A stretch of DNA of 64,000 nt from Buddleja alternifolia (Eukaryota; Streptophyta; Magnoliopsida; Lamiales; Scrophulariaceae): assembly GCA_019426215.1 (NCBI GenBank), contig CM033393.1:48858645-48922644 (forward strand), written 5' to 3'. Every line of letters begins with the position of its first letter. The first letter of the stretch is position 1. Positions 1 to 11,850 of this stretch are shown here, one piece after another. A program made the translations under genes and the position numbers. The notes beneath the pieces are model-generated. The model made no database searches. It was not told the DNA's origin and saw nothing but the letters and a program-made list of their open reading frames with translations.

Positions 1-630
1 CATGGGCTGGTCCCAGTTGAAGCACTGCACACTGCAATACACATGATCAGCATGTCATTACTATTTAAGGACTTCTAGCTGACAGATTTGTGATGTAAAA
101 TTTACCACTGCTTGCTTTTGGAACTTCTGTATATTTTCATTTGATTAGGATTAATTTTGCTTCCTGATTTACATAGACAGACAAAATAAGACGATATATT
201 TTTTTTTGCTCGAGCTAGATTGCCAGCGTGAGATGATCCTGTCTTCAGTGCAATCATAATAATTGTTCTGTTAAATTTTTTCATGGTTAAGGAAATATCT
301 TTGATATATAGTCAATAGACATCTGAAATATTACTTTCCAGGATATATCATTCTTGAAAACCTACTGTTACAATTATTATTTCTGCTGAAGGTGTGGGGC
401 AGCAGCATCTGGGACAGGGTGGGGGGGGGGGGGGTTGGTGTTCTGGTCGGAATTGGGGACGTGGGAGAGTGTTGGATGGAGAGATGTAATAATGATATGA
501 TGCAAATTATTTATTGCTGAGTGTCAAATTGGGAATTTTTTAAGAGCAATAATTTGGCTAATTACTCCCATCAGCTTGTGGTTGTTTTCCGTATTATATT
601 TCTTCTTACTGGGGTTTTATGTTGTTGCAG
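1..630 (+). other. Intron of the GAUT gene (partial)
   Basis: The stretch upstream of the recognisable GAUT exon has no convincing coding sequence and ends in a pyrimidine-rich tract and the acceptor TTGCAG at 625-630, so I read it as the last intron of the gene to the right. It holds a poly-G run of about 14 bases near 420-434. Earlier exons lie outside the window. Confidence 0.6.
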
Positions 631-912
631 AATCTGAAGTCAAACCTCACATTATGGAAACTCGGAACTCTTCCTCCAGCTTTGATTGCATTCAAGGGTC
701 ATGTTCACCCAATCGAGCCCTCCTGGCACATGCTTGGTTTGGGCTATCAGAATAATACCAACATTGAAAATGTGAATAAGGCAGCAGTGATTCACTACAA
801 TGGCCAATCAAAACCATGGTTGGAGATTGGTTTTGAGCATCTCCGGCCGTTTTGGACCAAGTATGTCAATTACTCTAGTGATTTCGTTAGGAACTGCCAC
901 ATATTGGAGTAG
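631..912 (+). CDS. GAUT: GAUT-family alpha-1,4-galacturonosyltransferase, last exon (partial)
   Basis: The terminal exon encodes about 93 residues of a GT8-family galacturonosyltransferase, the Golgi enzymes that build pectin backbones from UDP-galacturonic acid. It shows the family C-terminal block: LPPALIAFKGH, then WHMLGLGY, then HYNGQSKPW, the conserved HxxGxxKPW-type motif, and it ends in NCHILE before the TAG at 910-912. The end sequence best recalls the GAUT12/13/14 branch, and GAUT13/14 would be my guess, but the subfamily is not proven. The exon starts after the acceptor CAG at 628-630. All upstream exons, including the DxD-containing catalytic core, are off the left edge. The exon is intact. 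Confidence 0.9.
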   Translation, partial: NLKSNLTLWKLGTLPPALIAFKGHVHPIEPSWHMLGLGYQNNTNIENVNKAAVIHYNGQSKPWLEIGFEHLRPFWTKYVNYSSDFVRNCHILE

Positions 913-3060
913 TAACAAACAAAGCAACGGGCTTGCACCAGTGAAACAATGTTACAAAAAATTGGAGGTGTGATGGGTTATGCATCTCTTTGGGGGTTAT
1001 AGATGCTCATCAACAGATTCAAGTGAGTAAGAAAGAGAAAATCTCAAAACGTATTCGCAACGGTGAGATGTGAAATCTGGATGCCCCGATTCTCTAACAA
1101 GAGGATATGTTACTAAACTGGGCATGAGATCCATTCTTTCCTGTATGTAAAGTAGCAGTTATTCATCTATTGTTTTGGATAGGATAAAGGACATTATTTT
1201 TAGTGCTTAGAAGGGAATAATGCTATATGGCGCTTGGGAATTGCATGAAACGACAGAGCTAGGATGCAGCTCCGCTGTAAGCTCCCCCACTCTAGCTCCA
1301 TTGGCTGTAGAGATTATTATTCTTTTTCCTTTATTTTGTTCTCGTTTATTCAGATTTTCACGAGATTCGCCAATAATTTTTCATTTTGCTTTTTCTGATA
1401 TTATATCTTTATTTCGATTCTAGTCGGGTAGGTTGTGGAGGTATATTACAGGGACCTGGTTTAAGTTAGGGAACAACACATAGGTTATAATGTCCAGGTA
1501 TTTGTTCTGTACAATTTATGCGAAACATTATTGGTGTGCAGATTCTTATTTGATCAGCTGTACAACTTGATATTTATTATTTCACGTTTTTTACTGCTCA
1601 AATGCTTTTCATTTATGGAGTACTATTTTCTTGAGAAAGTATTCTTGCCTTGTTGTTAGTGTAAGTACAGTTGGCAACAAGAAGAAGTTAATAATGAAGG
1701 ATTTGATTGACACTGACATATAATATCATAGATTCCTAATTATTATAATAAATAATTGTCCGCCTTAACTTAGATAGTTTATCTCTTCGCCTTTTTCTGG
1801 AGATACTGTTCTTGTTATTATAGTTAAATGGTCACCATTCCCACTTGTTAGGTATAAGTAGTTCAATATATTTGTTACCTTTTTTATCTTATTTTTTTAA
1901 AAAACTTATTCTAGAGCTGTTTAAATGTTTCAATCAAACATGTAGTGGTGGTTTTTTTATTTATTTCAAATAATTAATTTATCCTTGTCCTCTTACTATA
2001 TTTGAAATGCTGTCCTCTGTCGGTGATCCTAAGTACACGACCCTCTTTCAATTTTCTAATGTGAAGTAATTTGATACTCGACTCAAAAGCGATCATTAAA
2101 TTTTCGTTTGCCATCGACTCGGTCGGTGACATAGTTTGAACACTTTTGTATTCAATAAGTTTTGAAATTCAGATTAAGTTCAACCTGATTCTTAAAAAAG
2201 ATGACAAAATATGTGCAATATTAAATTACTCAAGTTCGACTCATGTTCGGTTTGATCAACAATCAAACGAAGATCAAACACAAAGTTTGAAACTCGATAC
2301 TTATTTAAATAAGTTTGAACAATGACTTGTTTAACTCGACTAGACTCATTTACAATTCTAAACATAAGCAAACAAAAAGTCTTTTTTGTGGAAATCTCTA
2401 TTTATGAAACAATTAACTTTATTAATTCAATTGTGAAACAATTCCGAAAAGAAAAAAAGTGGGATCACTGTATAGATGCTAGAAAATGGAAAGAAATTAT
2501 ATGCACTATGCAGTAAATGATGTAGATCACGCCCCATCAGTATATTCATATATTAATGCTGGCGTGTGACATACTCTACACTTTTGGTGTTACAACACTG
2601 AATGCATATAAGAATTTTTCCTAAAAAAATGGTCCCAAAAACCTGCCTCATAAAGTGAAATAAAAATAAAACAAAAACAAAAGGAAATGGAGTTCATGTA
2701 ATTATCATAACTAATCTAACTACTGCCTCGTACACATGGAAAATTAATATTCTTAATTGCTGAGAATTTAAACAAGACACAATGTCAATAGCGTATGTTA
2801 ATTTTTCCATGGATTTTTCTCAAGAAAAAATTGGTAGCTGAAAATCAAATTAATTAATTGCAACTTTGAAAACTCCGAAACAGCTATTTCTTTTTATTAA
2901 TGTCTGGCCCTTCACTAATTGATTAATTTAATTAGGTTTATTCATAATCGTTTACTACTGCTAATGCATTCCACGCCTTAGCCGCTTATTCTTCTTCTTC
3001 TTCTTCATTTTTTTCAGCTTGGTTTTTTATATAATTTCTTAAAAGTAATAGAAATTTTTA
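913..3060. other. GAUT 3' UTR and intergenic spacer
   Basis: After the GAUT stop codon there is AT-rich sequence without a credible gene; short open frames here (for example at 1220-1423 and 2322-2516) have no recognisable domains. The first few hundred bases are probably 3' UTR. Positions 2000-2350 look like a degraded repeat (separate entry). A CTT/TTC trinucleotide run near 2988-3006 marks the approach to the next gene. Confidence 0.6.
2000..2350. repeat. Degraded dispersed repeat, copy 1
   Basis: Phrases such as TTCGACTCATGTTCGG, CAAATTTGAACAATGACTTG and GTTTAACTCGACTAG recur in similar order at 6270-6600. The many GACTCG-type words also recall the 60423-61139 hAT-type element. It is probably a decayed non-autonomous transposon; I could not fix its ends. 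Confidence 0.4.
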
Positions 3061-3917
3061 CAGGGGAAATAAAAAGGAAGAAGATCCCAGATCAAGTAAG
3101 TGTGCTATTAGAAATTTTTGTATCTCATTATAGAACAAAAGTTTGGATTTTATTTATTTTTCCTGAAATATGAAAACTGAGAAAAATTAAATAATTTTCT
3201 TGAGTGCTTTGTGGGTTTGACTTTTTAATTGATTTGGAGTGATGAAAAAGAAGACAAATAGCCGATAAAATAGTAAAAATTCCATCTTGGATATTTTTTT
3301 TTATTTTTTTTTGGTTTGCTACAAATCTTGGGGATTGTTTTGAGGGGAGGAGAATAGCTGGTAAGATTCTACTGTCACTCTCTTTCTTTATTTGTGTTCA
3401 TTTTCGTTATCTTTTTGTATCAAAGTGGTGTTTATATATATTTATATGTATGTATGTGTGTATGTATGTATGTATAGATTCTTGGGATAAGTCCAGGCTT
3501 TGGTTCTTATTCTTTGCTATTGGGCATGATTGGAAGATTTTGTTATTGATAGTGGTTAATTTCTTAGATTTATTCTTTTTTTTTCCTGCACCCATCTGAT
3601 TTTCATTATATATTCAAGACTATACATCTGTCTCCAATCTAACTTCCTTTATGTAATAATATTCCTTGCAATAGGTATACCTGTGCACCTCAAAAATTTC
3701 AAAGATTGGATTTTTCGTATAATTCTAAAACTGTCTCTCAGATACACATAAAAGAAGGATGTGGATGGCTACTGCGAATCGATACCAAGAGAAGCTTATA
3801 ATTTAGTGGGTTTTTTATTTCGACATAAAGTACTTGAAGATCTTGGAGATTGATTGGTTTGTGAAAGAGTGAACTGAAGATTTTGGTGTTCAACAAAATT
3901 GTGGAATATTTTTGAAG

Positions 3918-5371
3918 ATGTCTGGAGCACAAGATCAGCTGGAGATAAAGTTTAGGTTGACTGATGGATCAGATATCGGCCCGAGAAACTTTCCTGTGGC
4001 GACAAGTGTTTCAACCTTGAAAGAGAATATCATAGCTCAATGGCCTAAGGGTTAGACATATCTTTCGAGTTTTGTGTATATGTTTTTGTATGTAGTCTTT
4101 TCCTGAAATTTATGTCATGAAATATGTGATTATGATTCACTTAGCACGAATATGAGTGCACGCTTTAATTTGTATTCCTAGTGGCTTGGGTCGGTTCTTG
4201 AAATTCTATTTACGTAGCGTGAAGTTAGACATGGATTGAAAAGTGCCAGATATGTCTAGCTGAAGAACAACTGGTGTAGCATCTTTCCTATATGGTTTCC
4301 GAAATTAGAAACGATAAACTACCATATTCTCCTATAGAAGAAATTTTTTGGATAATCCTGTTAGTTAGTTTAGTAGCACCAGGAGTTAGGACTTAATTAA
4401 CATGTAAGTGCTCTGTCCTCAGGATAATGAGCAGCGACACTTGGGCTTTGTTTGGCCAATGGATTTTAGTACGGAAAACACACCGGAAAATAACTTCCTC
4501 ACTTCAAAAGATGGTACTTTGTGCTTTAGTTGTTAGACCTTTTCCTTTTATATTTTCTTTTTCGTCACTAAAATCCTTTATCTAATCATAGCATTAAGAT
4601 CAAAGAGCAGAGTAATGGCTCTAATTGTTAGTTTTGCTTCGACAGGGAAAGAGAGAAAAAATAGCGACAAGCCAAAAAGGATATTTTGAATTGGATGGAA
4701 ATTTTAGGTATTTAGTGTGGACGTAGTGGAACTCTCATTGTTTCCTGCATTTAATGATGTTTTCTGCCTTGGAGTAAATAAGACCAGCACAAATGTCGCA
4801 TTTTCTACTATAGTGCTATAATTACTGTTCATTTTTATGCTACACATGCTAACGTACTTATCTTAAACAGAGAAAGAAAATGGCCCACGTACGGTAAAAG
4901 ACATCAAGTTAATCAGCGCAGGAAGAATATTAGAGAACAACAGAACTGTGGGGGAGTGTAGGAGCCCATTATGTGATATTCCAGGAGGCGTCACGACCAT
5001 GCATGTTGTTGTTCAACCACCACCCATGGAGAAAGGTCTAATTTTACTCTTCTGCAGAGAATTGATATCGTGAAACATGTCTAAGTTGCCGTTCATAAAA
5101 TCTGACCATCTTTATAATAAGATCCTTGATTGTGTTTGATTACTTCTCATAACTGATAATCCATATTGTTTCATTAGTCTTCTCTTCCACTTTGCCTTAT
5201 GTCCTTTTGCTGTTGAACAGTTGAAGTGCCCCATTGGATATTATCTCAAATGTTTAATTGATTATTTGTTGTTTTGATGAGGCATCTGATAAGAGTGACT
5301 TTTTCCATGAAACAGAAAAGAAATTGCCAAGTGATCCTAAGCAGAATAGATGTATGTGTGTGATTTTATGA
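3918..5371 (+). CDS. MUB: Membrane-anchored ubiquitin-fold protein (MUB)
   Basis: Three exons join in frame: 3918-4050, 4871-5035 and 5316-5371, giving 117 residues, the usual size of the family. Introns are GT-AG. The protein begins MSGAQDQLEIKFRLTDG, continues with the ubiquitin-like beta-grasp core (the SVSTLKENI and IKLISAGRILE segments), and ends in a CaaX box, CVIL, preceded by another cysteine. A final Leu suggests geranylgeranylation. MUBs sit on the plasma membrane through this lipid and dock a subset of E2 ubiquitin-conjugating enzymes; that is family knowledge. The start is the first ATG in a frame matching the family N-terminus. A likely 5' UTR intron opens at GTAAGT (3096); an acceptor candidate is CTCTCAG ending at 3741. 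Confidence 0.92.
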
Positions 5372-7019
5372 GACGTAGCTTCAGAAGCAGGACGACCATT
5401 ACTTGCAGGTTTGTAGGTCTTTTAAGTCCATTTATGTTAACATATGGAAATTAAATTAACGTTCTTCTGGTTTTCCCGATATTGTGCAGATGAAATTTAT
5501 GGGATTGTTCATTTGATCGTGTTTATACAAAACAAGTGGTGAAGTGTGCAGGCATTATCAAGTCATATCTTGATCCAGGTCACTTGTGTTCATATACCAG
5601 TCAGTTTCACATCCATATAGCTTATATTGTTATTTATTTTCAAATTGTATTGCTGTATTTGTGTCAATTTCTTCAATTGGAAAAAAGATAAAAGAAAAAA
5701 GTCCTGTTTTGTAATAAACCATATTAATAGTTGCAGAATGAGGCAACTGGTTAATTACATATTTCTGTTATCTTCCTGAATGTGAACTCTCTCTGCAGAA
5801 TAACAAAGAAGACAGAGGAAGCCTGAGTTTATTTGAATTATAGGTTTATTTGCAGATTTTGTACCTTGATTTATAAGTATTTTGGTTCAATCTTGATTTA
5901 GATATACTTGTTATGGTGATATATAAGCTTCTATTTATTTATTTTCCCTTTAAAATAATGGCATACATAGATTTAAATGAGGAGATTCATTAGAAATGTG
6001 ATTAAGATCTACATCCTACAAATACTTGGTTACATTCTCATATTGTTGAAATATTATTAACCAAATTTGATAGAGGAATGCATTTCACAACCAAAATTGG
6101 GATATTGTGATTACTTCATGTTGAACATGCAACTTCCTCTTTGCATTCTTTCCACAATCAAGGACTGCTACCAGTATACATCATCTGATCGGGTGTTTGC
6201 CTTATCGTACATTGTGATTGGTTCCAAGAGAATCGTGTAACCTCCGAGGATCACGTGGACATAATTAGATATTGGGTTAAAAAACGATCGAACTATTTGA
6301 TATTCAGTTCGAGAACGATTATAATTATTAAAAGCTTGTTTTGGGTTTGGTTTGTTTAACATAACAAGGAACAAATTTTTCTGTTCTATAAAGTTTGAGG
6401 CGAGGCTCAAGTTCGACTCGATTAATTGAAAAAAAGAATAAAATATGTATGAAAATATCAAGCAACTCGATTTTGATTCATGTTCGACTCGATTTAAGCT
6501 TGTTCCAACTAAAACTAACTTAAACACAATTTTTATAGCTCGGTAAAAATTAATCAAATTTGAACAATACTTTGTTTGACTGGGACTCGATCTACTTGCA
6601 CCTTTAATTAATTCGATCTTCTGTATCCAAAATTAAGGGTGAGGAATCAGCGGCACACAGATATGTGAATATTTCAAGACTTAATACGTTTAAAGGAGAT
6701 ACTGCGTATATCTGCGTCAGAGTCAATCTCAAATCCAGGAACACTTGCACAGGCTATTTTTGCTCTACTCCCACAGAATGATAGAATGACTAAATTTATA
6801 CACGTATTCATTTCGAAGCATTTTAGCTGCTATTTTCTGACTAGAGAATGTATCGGTACCCACAAAACGACGACACGTACCACATAAAGATGACTATGAA
6901 AGACCTGAATGTATGTCTCAGTGAGTGAGTGAGAGAGAGAGACGAAAACGTGAACATGGCTAGTCAGGTTTCTTATGGTCTGAATATTAAAGCACAAAAC
7001 CTAACATAGTCTTTTCTGA
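5372..7019. other. MUB 3' UTR and convergent intergenic spacer
   Basis: No gene is seen here. The part up to about 5900 is probably 3' UTR of the MUB gene, with CAG/GT pairs near 5408 that could be 3' UTR splice sites. The minus-strand PPR gene ends at 7020, so the two genes converge. A degraded repeat occupies about 6270-6600 and a GA-rich microsatellite lies near 6920-6942. Confidence 0.6.
6270..6600. repeat. Degraded dispersed repeat, copy 2
   Basis: Related by eye to 2000-2350: CATGTTCGACTCGAT, ATCAAATTTGAACAATACTTTG and GACTGGGACTCGATCTA follow the same order as in the first copy. The ends are not defined. A 129-codon open frame on the minus strand inside it is low-complexity and not a gene. 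Confidence 0.4.
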
Positions 7020-8895
7020 TCAACGTTTTCGTAAGTTTTGCAGCATTAAAGCCCGAGTTTTGCCATCAGGTTTGAGGCCAATCTCACGCATTTTCACATA
7101 CATTTTTCTTGCCAAATCAGTCTTGCTCCTCAAACACATACCCTGAATAGCAGCATTATATAGAGATCCATTTGGTGCAGACTGCAACATACCAAATAAC
7201 ATCATTTAGTCAAAAATAACATTTTTTTCTCTCTGAAAAATAAAGGAAGAGGAAGAAGAAATAGAATTTGAGATCATTTTGAAAACTTACATTCAAGATT
7301 TCCTCTACTTCATACCAAAACGAACCCCAGATACAACATCTTATCAACGACAAAAGAGTAAATACATCTGGAGACAGTTTTTGCTGAACCATGTGTTCAT
7401 AAACTTGCAATGCAACTTTTGGCTTCCTTGCAGCCTCACAAGCTCCAATAACAAGGTTATATGATGTAACAGAGACGGGAAAACCCGAACCTTCCATCTG
7501 CCAAAGTAGCTGCATTGCTCTATCCCATAATCCTAGCCTCTGGCAAGACATCAAACATGTATTATATATATGCGTATTTAACACAGAACTCTGCTCTTTT
7601 CTGATGCTCTCAAAGAGCCGAAGAGCATCAGCATGTTGATTCGCCCTGTTTAATGCACCAATAAGTGAGTTCCAAGTGTATGCATCGGGTTCATAGCCTA
7701 ATGATTTCATTAGGCCATAGACTTTAAACGCGAGTTCAACTTTGCCCGCTTTACCAAGTGAATTGATCAAAGCATTACAAGCTATGAAACTAGGCTTTAT
7801 CTCACTGTTCAACATACTTTCCAAGACATTTAGTGCCATATCCCACTTTCCCTCCCTTGCACATGCTCCTATTATAGCTTGCATAGAATCATCACACGGG
7901 CCTAACCCGTTTTGAACCATCTCATGATATGCATCAAAGGCTAATTCATTTTGACCACAACGAACAAATATGCAAACTAAGAGGCGATAAGTGACCAATG
8001 TCCCTACCTGGCTATTATCTTGTAAACTTCTCCATATTCTCTCGGCTTGAACCCATTTGTTCGTTTTTGCAAACATAGATATCATCGTGTTGTAAACAAT
8101 TGTATCCATATATTTCTTGGATTTATCGTCCCTTTCTGCTTCCTCAAACATACTTAACGCCTCGTCACAGTTCCTAATATCAGCAACTGCTTTCAAAATC
8201 AAGGTATAAGTGTGCCCAGTAATGATCTCAGTTGACTTCATAAACTCGAATATTTTCAAAGCATCATCGAGTTTTCGGTTCCTTAAGAGACAGGAGAGAA
8301 GTGAATTACAAGCATGTGAAGTGGGAAGAAGGCTTGAAAGCTTCATTGATCTGTATAATGCTAATGCACTTCTAACTTTATTTGATCTGCTGAGCCTCAA
8401 AAGCCGTTTTGATAATTTTTCTTCATTCCTCTCTTCCAAGTAAAATATCTCGTTCTCAGTCTCATCGTAAGTGGTTCTTATCGATATCCTTGAACGATCA
8501 TCCAAATTATGATTCTGAACTTCCAAATCTTGATCACACAAACTACCCCAAGGTGGCAATATTTGCTTTTCACTAATACCTTCTTCATTTTCATCCAGAT
8601 TTGGCATTTTCCCTTCTTCACAAACTGACTCAAACTCAAGACTTCTTGCAACCTTATTAGACATTTCCCAAGAACTCTTAACCTCAATGGATTTCCACAA
8701 CGAATACGTTTCTGAAATCCTCGGTTTTGAAATTCGAATCGACCCCTCAGCAATAGCAACCATACCGAAACCACGATTTTTGGCGAAGATTGTATTTATT
8801 TTTATTCCCGAATTGAAATATGCAGAACAACTAATACACTGAAAATGGACTCTGAAATCATGGCTTGCAGCTGAACTGCTTAGCACTTCTGCCAT
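7020..8895 (-). CDS. Pentatricopeptide repeat (PPR) protein
   Basis: Two exons on the minus strand, 8895-7291 and 7181-7020, join in phase 0 across an intron with donor AAT|GTAAGT and acceptor TTGCAG|TCT, giving 588 residues. The ATG at 8893-8895 (MAEVLSSSAA) is used because the open frame upstream has no ATG. After an acidic N-terminal region of about 150 residues come P-class 35-residue PPR motifs, recognisable by phrases such as HACNSLLSCL, YNTMISMFAK, ACNALINSLGKAGKVELA, TYTLILKAV and TWNSLIGAL. PPR proteins bind organellar RNA in plastids or mitochondria; the target cannot be told. No E, DYW or SMR domain is seen. Overall order resembles an Arabidopsis EMB2076-type protein, but I hold that assignment weakly. 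Reading frame intact. Confidence 0.9.
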
Positions 8896-9224
8896 TATCG
8901 TATTCAACTCGAAAAGCAAGCAGACAGATACAATTTATATATATAGATATAGATAAAGATATATAATGGCTATAGCAAAACTAGTATTCAAGAAAGCATT
9001 TATCATCAATTTCATAACACAACCTCATTTCATGAATTCCAGAAAAAGCCAAAAAGAAGAGTTGAGAATATTTGCAAATCTAAGCAAGAATGAAACTGTA
9101 CCTACCTCGAATTGGATTACGGAATGGAAGCTTTATCCGAGATATAGGATATTAAGCAAGATTGCAAGGCACGACGTCGTTTTGGCGAATTACGTTATAA
9201 ACCCTCTCAATGGCAGTAAATTTG

Positions 9225-9976
9225 GATCCAAAACCCTGCTGCCCTTATTCAAAACACGAAATAAGAGGAGAAGAACGAGTATAAGGCCCGATTAGATGGG
9301 AGGCTGTTCTCGCTTTCTCAAAGATTTTTTTCATTAAATATGCTTTTGTTTGATATTTTTCAAAAATATTTCAAAAAAATACTACACATAATTTCTCGAA
9401 TTTTTTTAAAATTTCTTTAGAAAATGGATTTATTTGGCATTTTTCTCAATTTTTTATTAGAAAATCAGAATTTTTACTATTTATAATTAGACAGCTCGCC
9501 CAATAATTAAAAATACTTTATCCGTCAATATTTTGATATAATCATCAAAATAATCACATACTTTTATTTGAAATGATGTAAGCTACGAAATAAGATCCAC
9601 TTTACATATTTTTGGATGTTTTAATTGATGAGATTAGCTTAAATATGTTAAATATTCTTACAAAAACAAATTTCATCCATACCATTTTCCCACGATAAAG
9701 GATTTTTTCTTACCAAAAAAATATATCACATCACTTAATCATTACATTTTTTTCTATAAAAAAAACTCATCCAAGCATACTTCCTCTATCATATCTCTAT
9801 TTTTTTAAAAATAATTTCTTTTACTTTATTTATAAAAAATAAAAATTCAAAAATAAACGTCCATTTAATCGGATACTAAAAAACCAAACCTTGTTGCATT
9901 TTCCTTCAAAAAGTGAGAATTTTCCAATGGGTAAGTCGTTTTCTATCAAATCAAAGGGGTTGGTTCAATTAAATCT
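9225..9976 (+). repeat. Promoter-like segment duplicated at 18690-18860 (left copy)
   Basis: Two blocks here, about 9225-9290 and 9880-9975, match two adjacent blocks at 18690-18755 and 18762-18858, in the same order and orientation. Shared words include CCAAAACCCTGCTG, CATTTTCCTTCAAAAAG and CCAATGGGTAAGTCGTTTTC. In this copy the blocks are separated by about 590 bp of AT-rich DNA. It lies just upstream of the PPR gene on the other strand. Confidence 0.75.
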
Positions 9977-9977
9977 T

Positions 9978-10593
9978 GGAAAAATTACTAAAAAAACCCC
10001 TAAAATAAATATTCATATCCAAAAAATTCTTGATAAAAATTTTCAATAAAAAAATTCATTCCACCAACTTTTCATTCTAAAAAACCCAAGATTTAGGGTT
10101 AATAAATGTACGGACTTAATTGTCCTTAGCCTTCTAGATTGAAATTTAATTAATTGTAGTTTTGTGTAGATATTTATTTATTTAGAAATTTCATATTGAT
10201 AATTGACAAAACATGATTTTATTTTTAAATTTTTCAAATTTTTAATCTTCTTAAAAAAAATTTAAAAATATATTTTTTAGATAATTATCATAGTAAAATA
10301 AAAAATAAATTATATAAAAGTATTAAAAATATTTAATACTAAAAATAAAAATCTTTATTATTCAATTAATCAATTTGAAAATTTTAAAACAAAAGAAATT
10401 TCGATAAAAAAGGTCAATTGATCAATTTTTAACTTAAAAAATGAAGGGTAGTTTAGTCAAAAAAATTCTTAATCTTGACTATTGGGGTTTTTTGAATGAA
10501 AAGTTTATAAAGTGAATTTTTGAGATTGAAAAATATTTTCATGGATTTTTTGAATATAAAAATTTATTTTAAGGGGGTTTTAGTAATTTTCCC
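9978..10593. mobile_element. Non-autonomous TIR transposon (MULE-type MITE)
   Basis: Imperfect terminal inverted repeats of about 110 bp: GGAAAAATTACTAAAAAAAC at the left end pairs with the reverse complement of GTTTTAGTAATTTTCCC at the right end. It is flanked by a perfect 9-bp target duplication TTAAATCTT (9969-9977 and 10594-10602). A 9-bp duplication with long TIRs is typical of Mutator-like elements. About 616 bp, AT-rich, no coding capacity. Confidence 0.82.
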
Positions 10594-10602
10594 TTAAATC
10601 TT

Positions 10603-11022
10603 TTGCAAACGGAAAAATAGGCATAACCGTAGCTTTGATAGTTGGTTGTGTGTGGATTTGGCACGAATACGCCCTTACACAAGAGCATTCATTACTATAT
10701 GTACAAGTTGAAAATATGCTTTTTATCTTTTATTTTTTTTAGTAACCATAAAAATAAGATAAAGAATATGCTTTTTCATATTAAGGTTGTAGCGAATTTG
10801 CGTTTCTGGACCTCCATTTGAAGGTTATTGCAATTCATTTGGCCCACTCAAAATTTTCTATATATATATATACATATCTTCCATTATTTATCCAACTGAG
10901 TTGATTTATGGCCCAATAATGATCAGGGAAAGCCCCATAGCTTATAGTGGTAAAGTCAAGGAATAGGGCAAAGCTTATAGAATACAACATACTATAAAAC
11001 CTCACAAAATCATTAGGGTGGC
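10603..11022. other. AT-rich spacer, nothing recognised
   Basis: No ORF, RNA gene or clear repeat structure is visible. A short TATATA run lies at about 10859-10872. Confidence 0.5.
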
Positions 11023-11487
11023 TTAATTTAGTAGGGATTTTTGATGGTTACGGGCCCCATAGACGAGAGGTTTGTTGTTGAGACGTGTGGTTAACATCCG
11101 ATCTACCGCTAAGAAGTCAATCGTGATGGAACTGTGGGGGCCACTAGTTTTTGAGTTGGTTTAGTTTCAAAATGCGATGTGATGACGTGGCACCAACGTC
11201 GCCGCAAAATTGCTCGGATCCAGAGCATGATGTGGTTTGCAGATGAAAAGTGGACAAGGGTTTTGGATAAGGGACTATTGAGTGGGATATTCTTTGGGGG
11301 CAATTCTATGCTACACCCACCCCAATGGACTAGTAGCATAGTCTTGCCCCAAAAAATATTGAAAGTGAAAGTCAAGAATAAAACGCTATTCAATAGCCAC
11401 GTTTTTTAATAAGGTCACAACGTTTAAAAACTAATAATTATATTTCACTTGCATATTCACTTTAGAATTCAGCACCTTCACAAAAGT

Positions 11488-11850
11488 CATCTTCGTCCCT
11501 CAATTTTACGTTCAAAATCACTTTGGCCCCTTAATTTCTAATTGCGTCGATTAAGTCCCTCAACTCAACAATTTGTTTCAATGTGGTCCTTCTGGTCATT
11601 TTTGAAGTTGGAAAGTTGGCCACGTGCAACGTACACGTCATGTTTTATTAATTATGAAATATCGATTTTGCTCTTTAAGTTGGTCATGTGTGTGACACGT
11701 GACCAGCTGTCCAGCCAAAATTGACCGTAAAATGAGACGAGAGACCACATTGAAACAAATGGTTGAGTTGAGTAACTTGATCGACGCAATTAGAAGTTGA
11801 GCGGCTAACGTGATTCTAAACGTAAAATTGTGGGGCTAATAGTAACATTA
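11488..11850. repeat. Foldback inverted-repeat unit, copy 1
   Basis: Arms of about 110 bp (11488-11590 and 11735-11850) are inverted copies of each other: GTCCCTCAACTCAACAATTT on the left pairs with AAATGGTTGAGTTGAG on the right, and CAATTTTACG pairs with CGTAAAATTG at the outer ends. It could form a long hairpin and looks like a MITE captured inside the larger element. The same unit recurs at 14156-14518. Confidence 0.75.

Noticed and set aside
8966..9295. 109-codon frame on the plus strand next to the PPR gene
   Set aside because: It lies in the divergent upstream region, has no domain, and part of it falls in the duplicated promoter-like segment.
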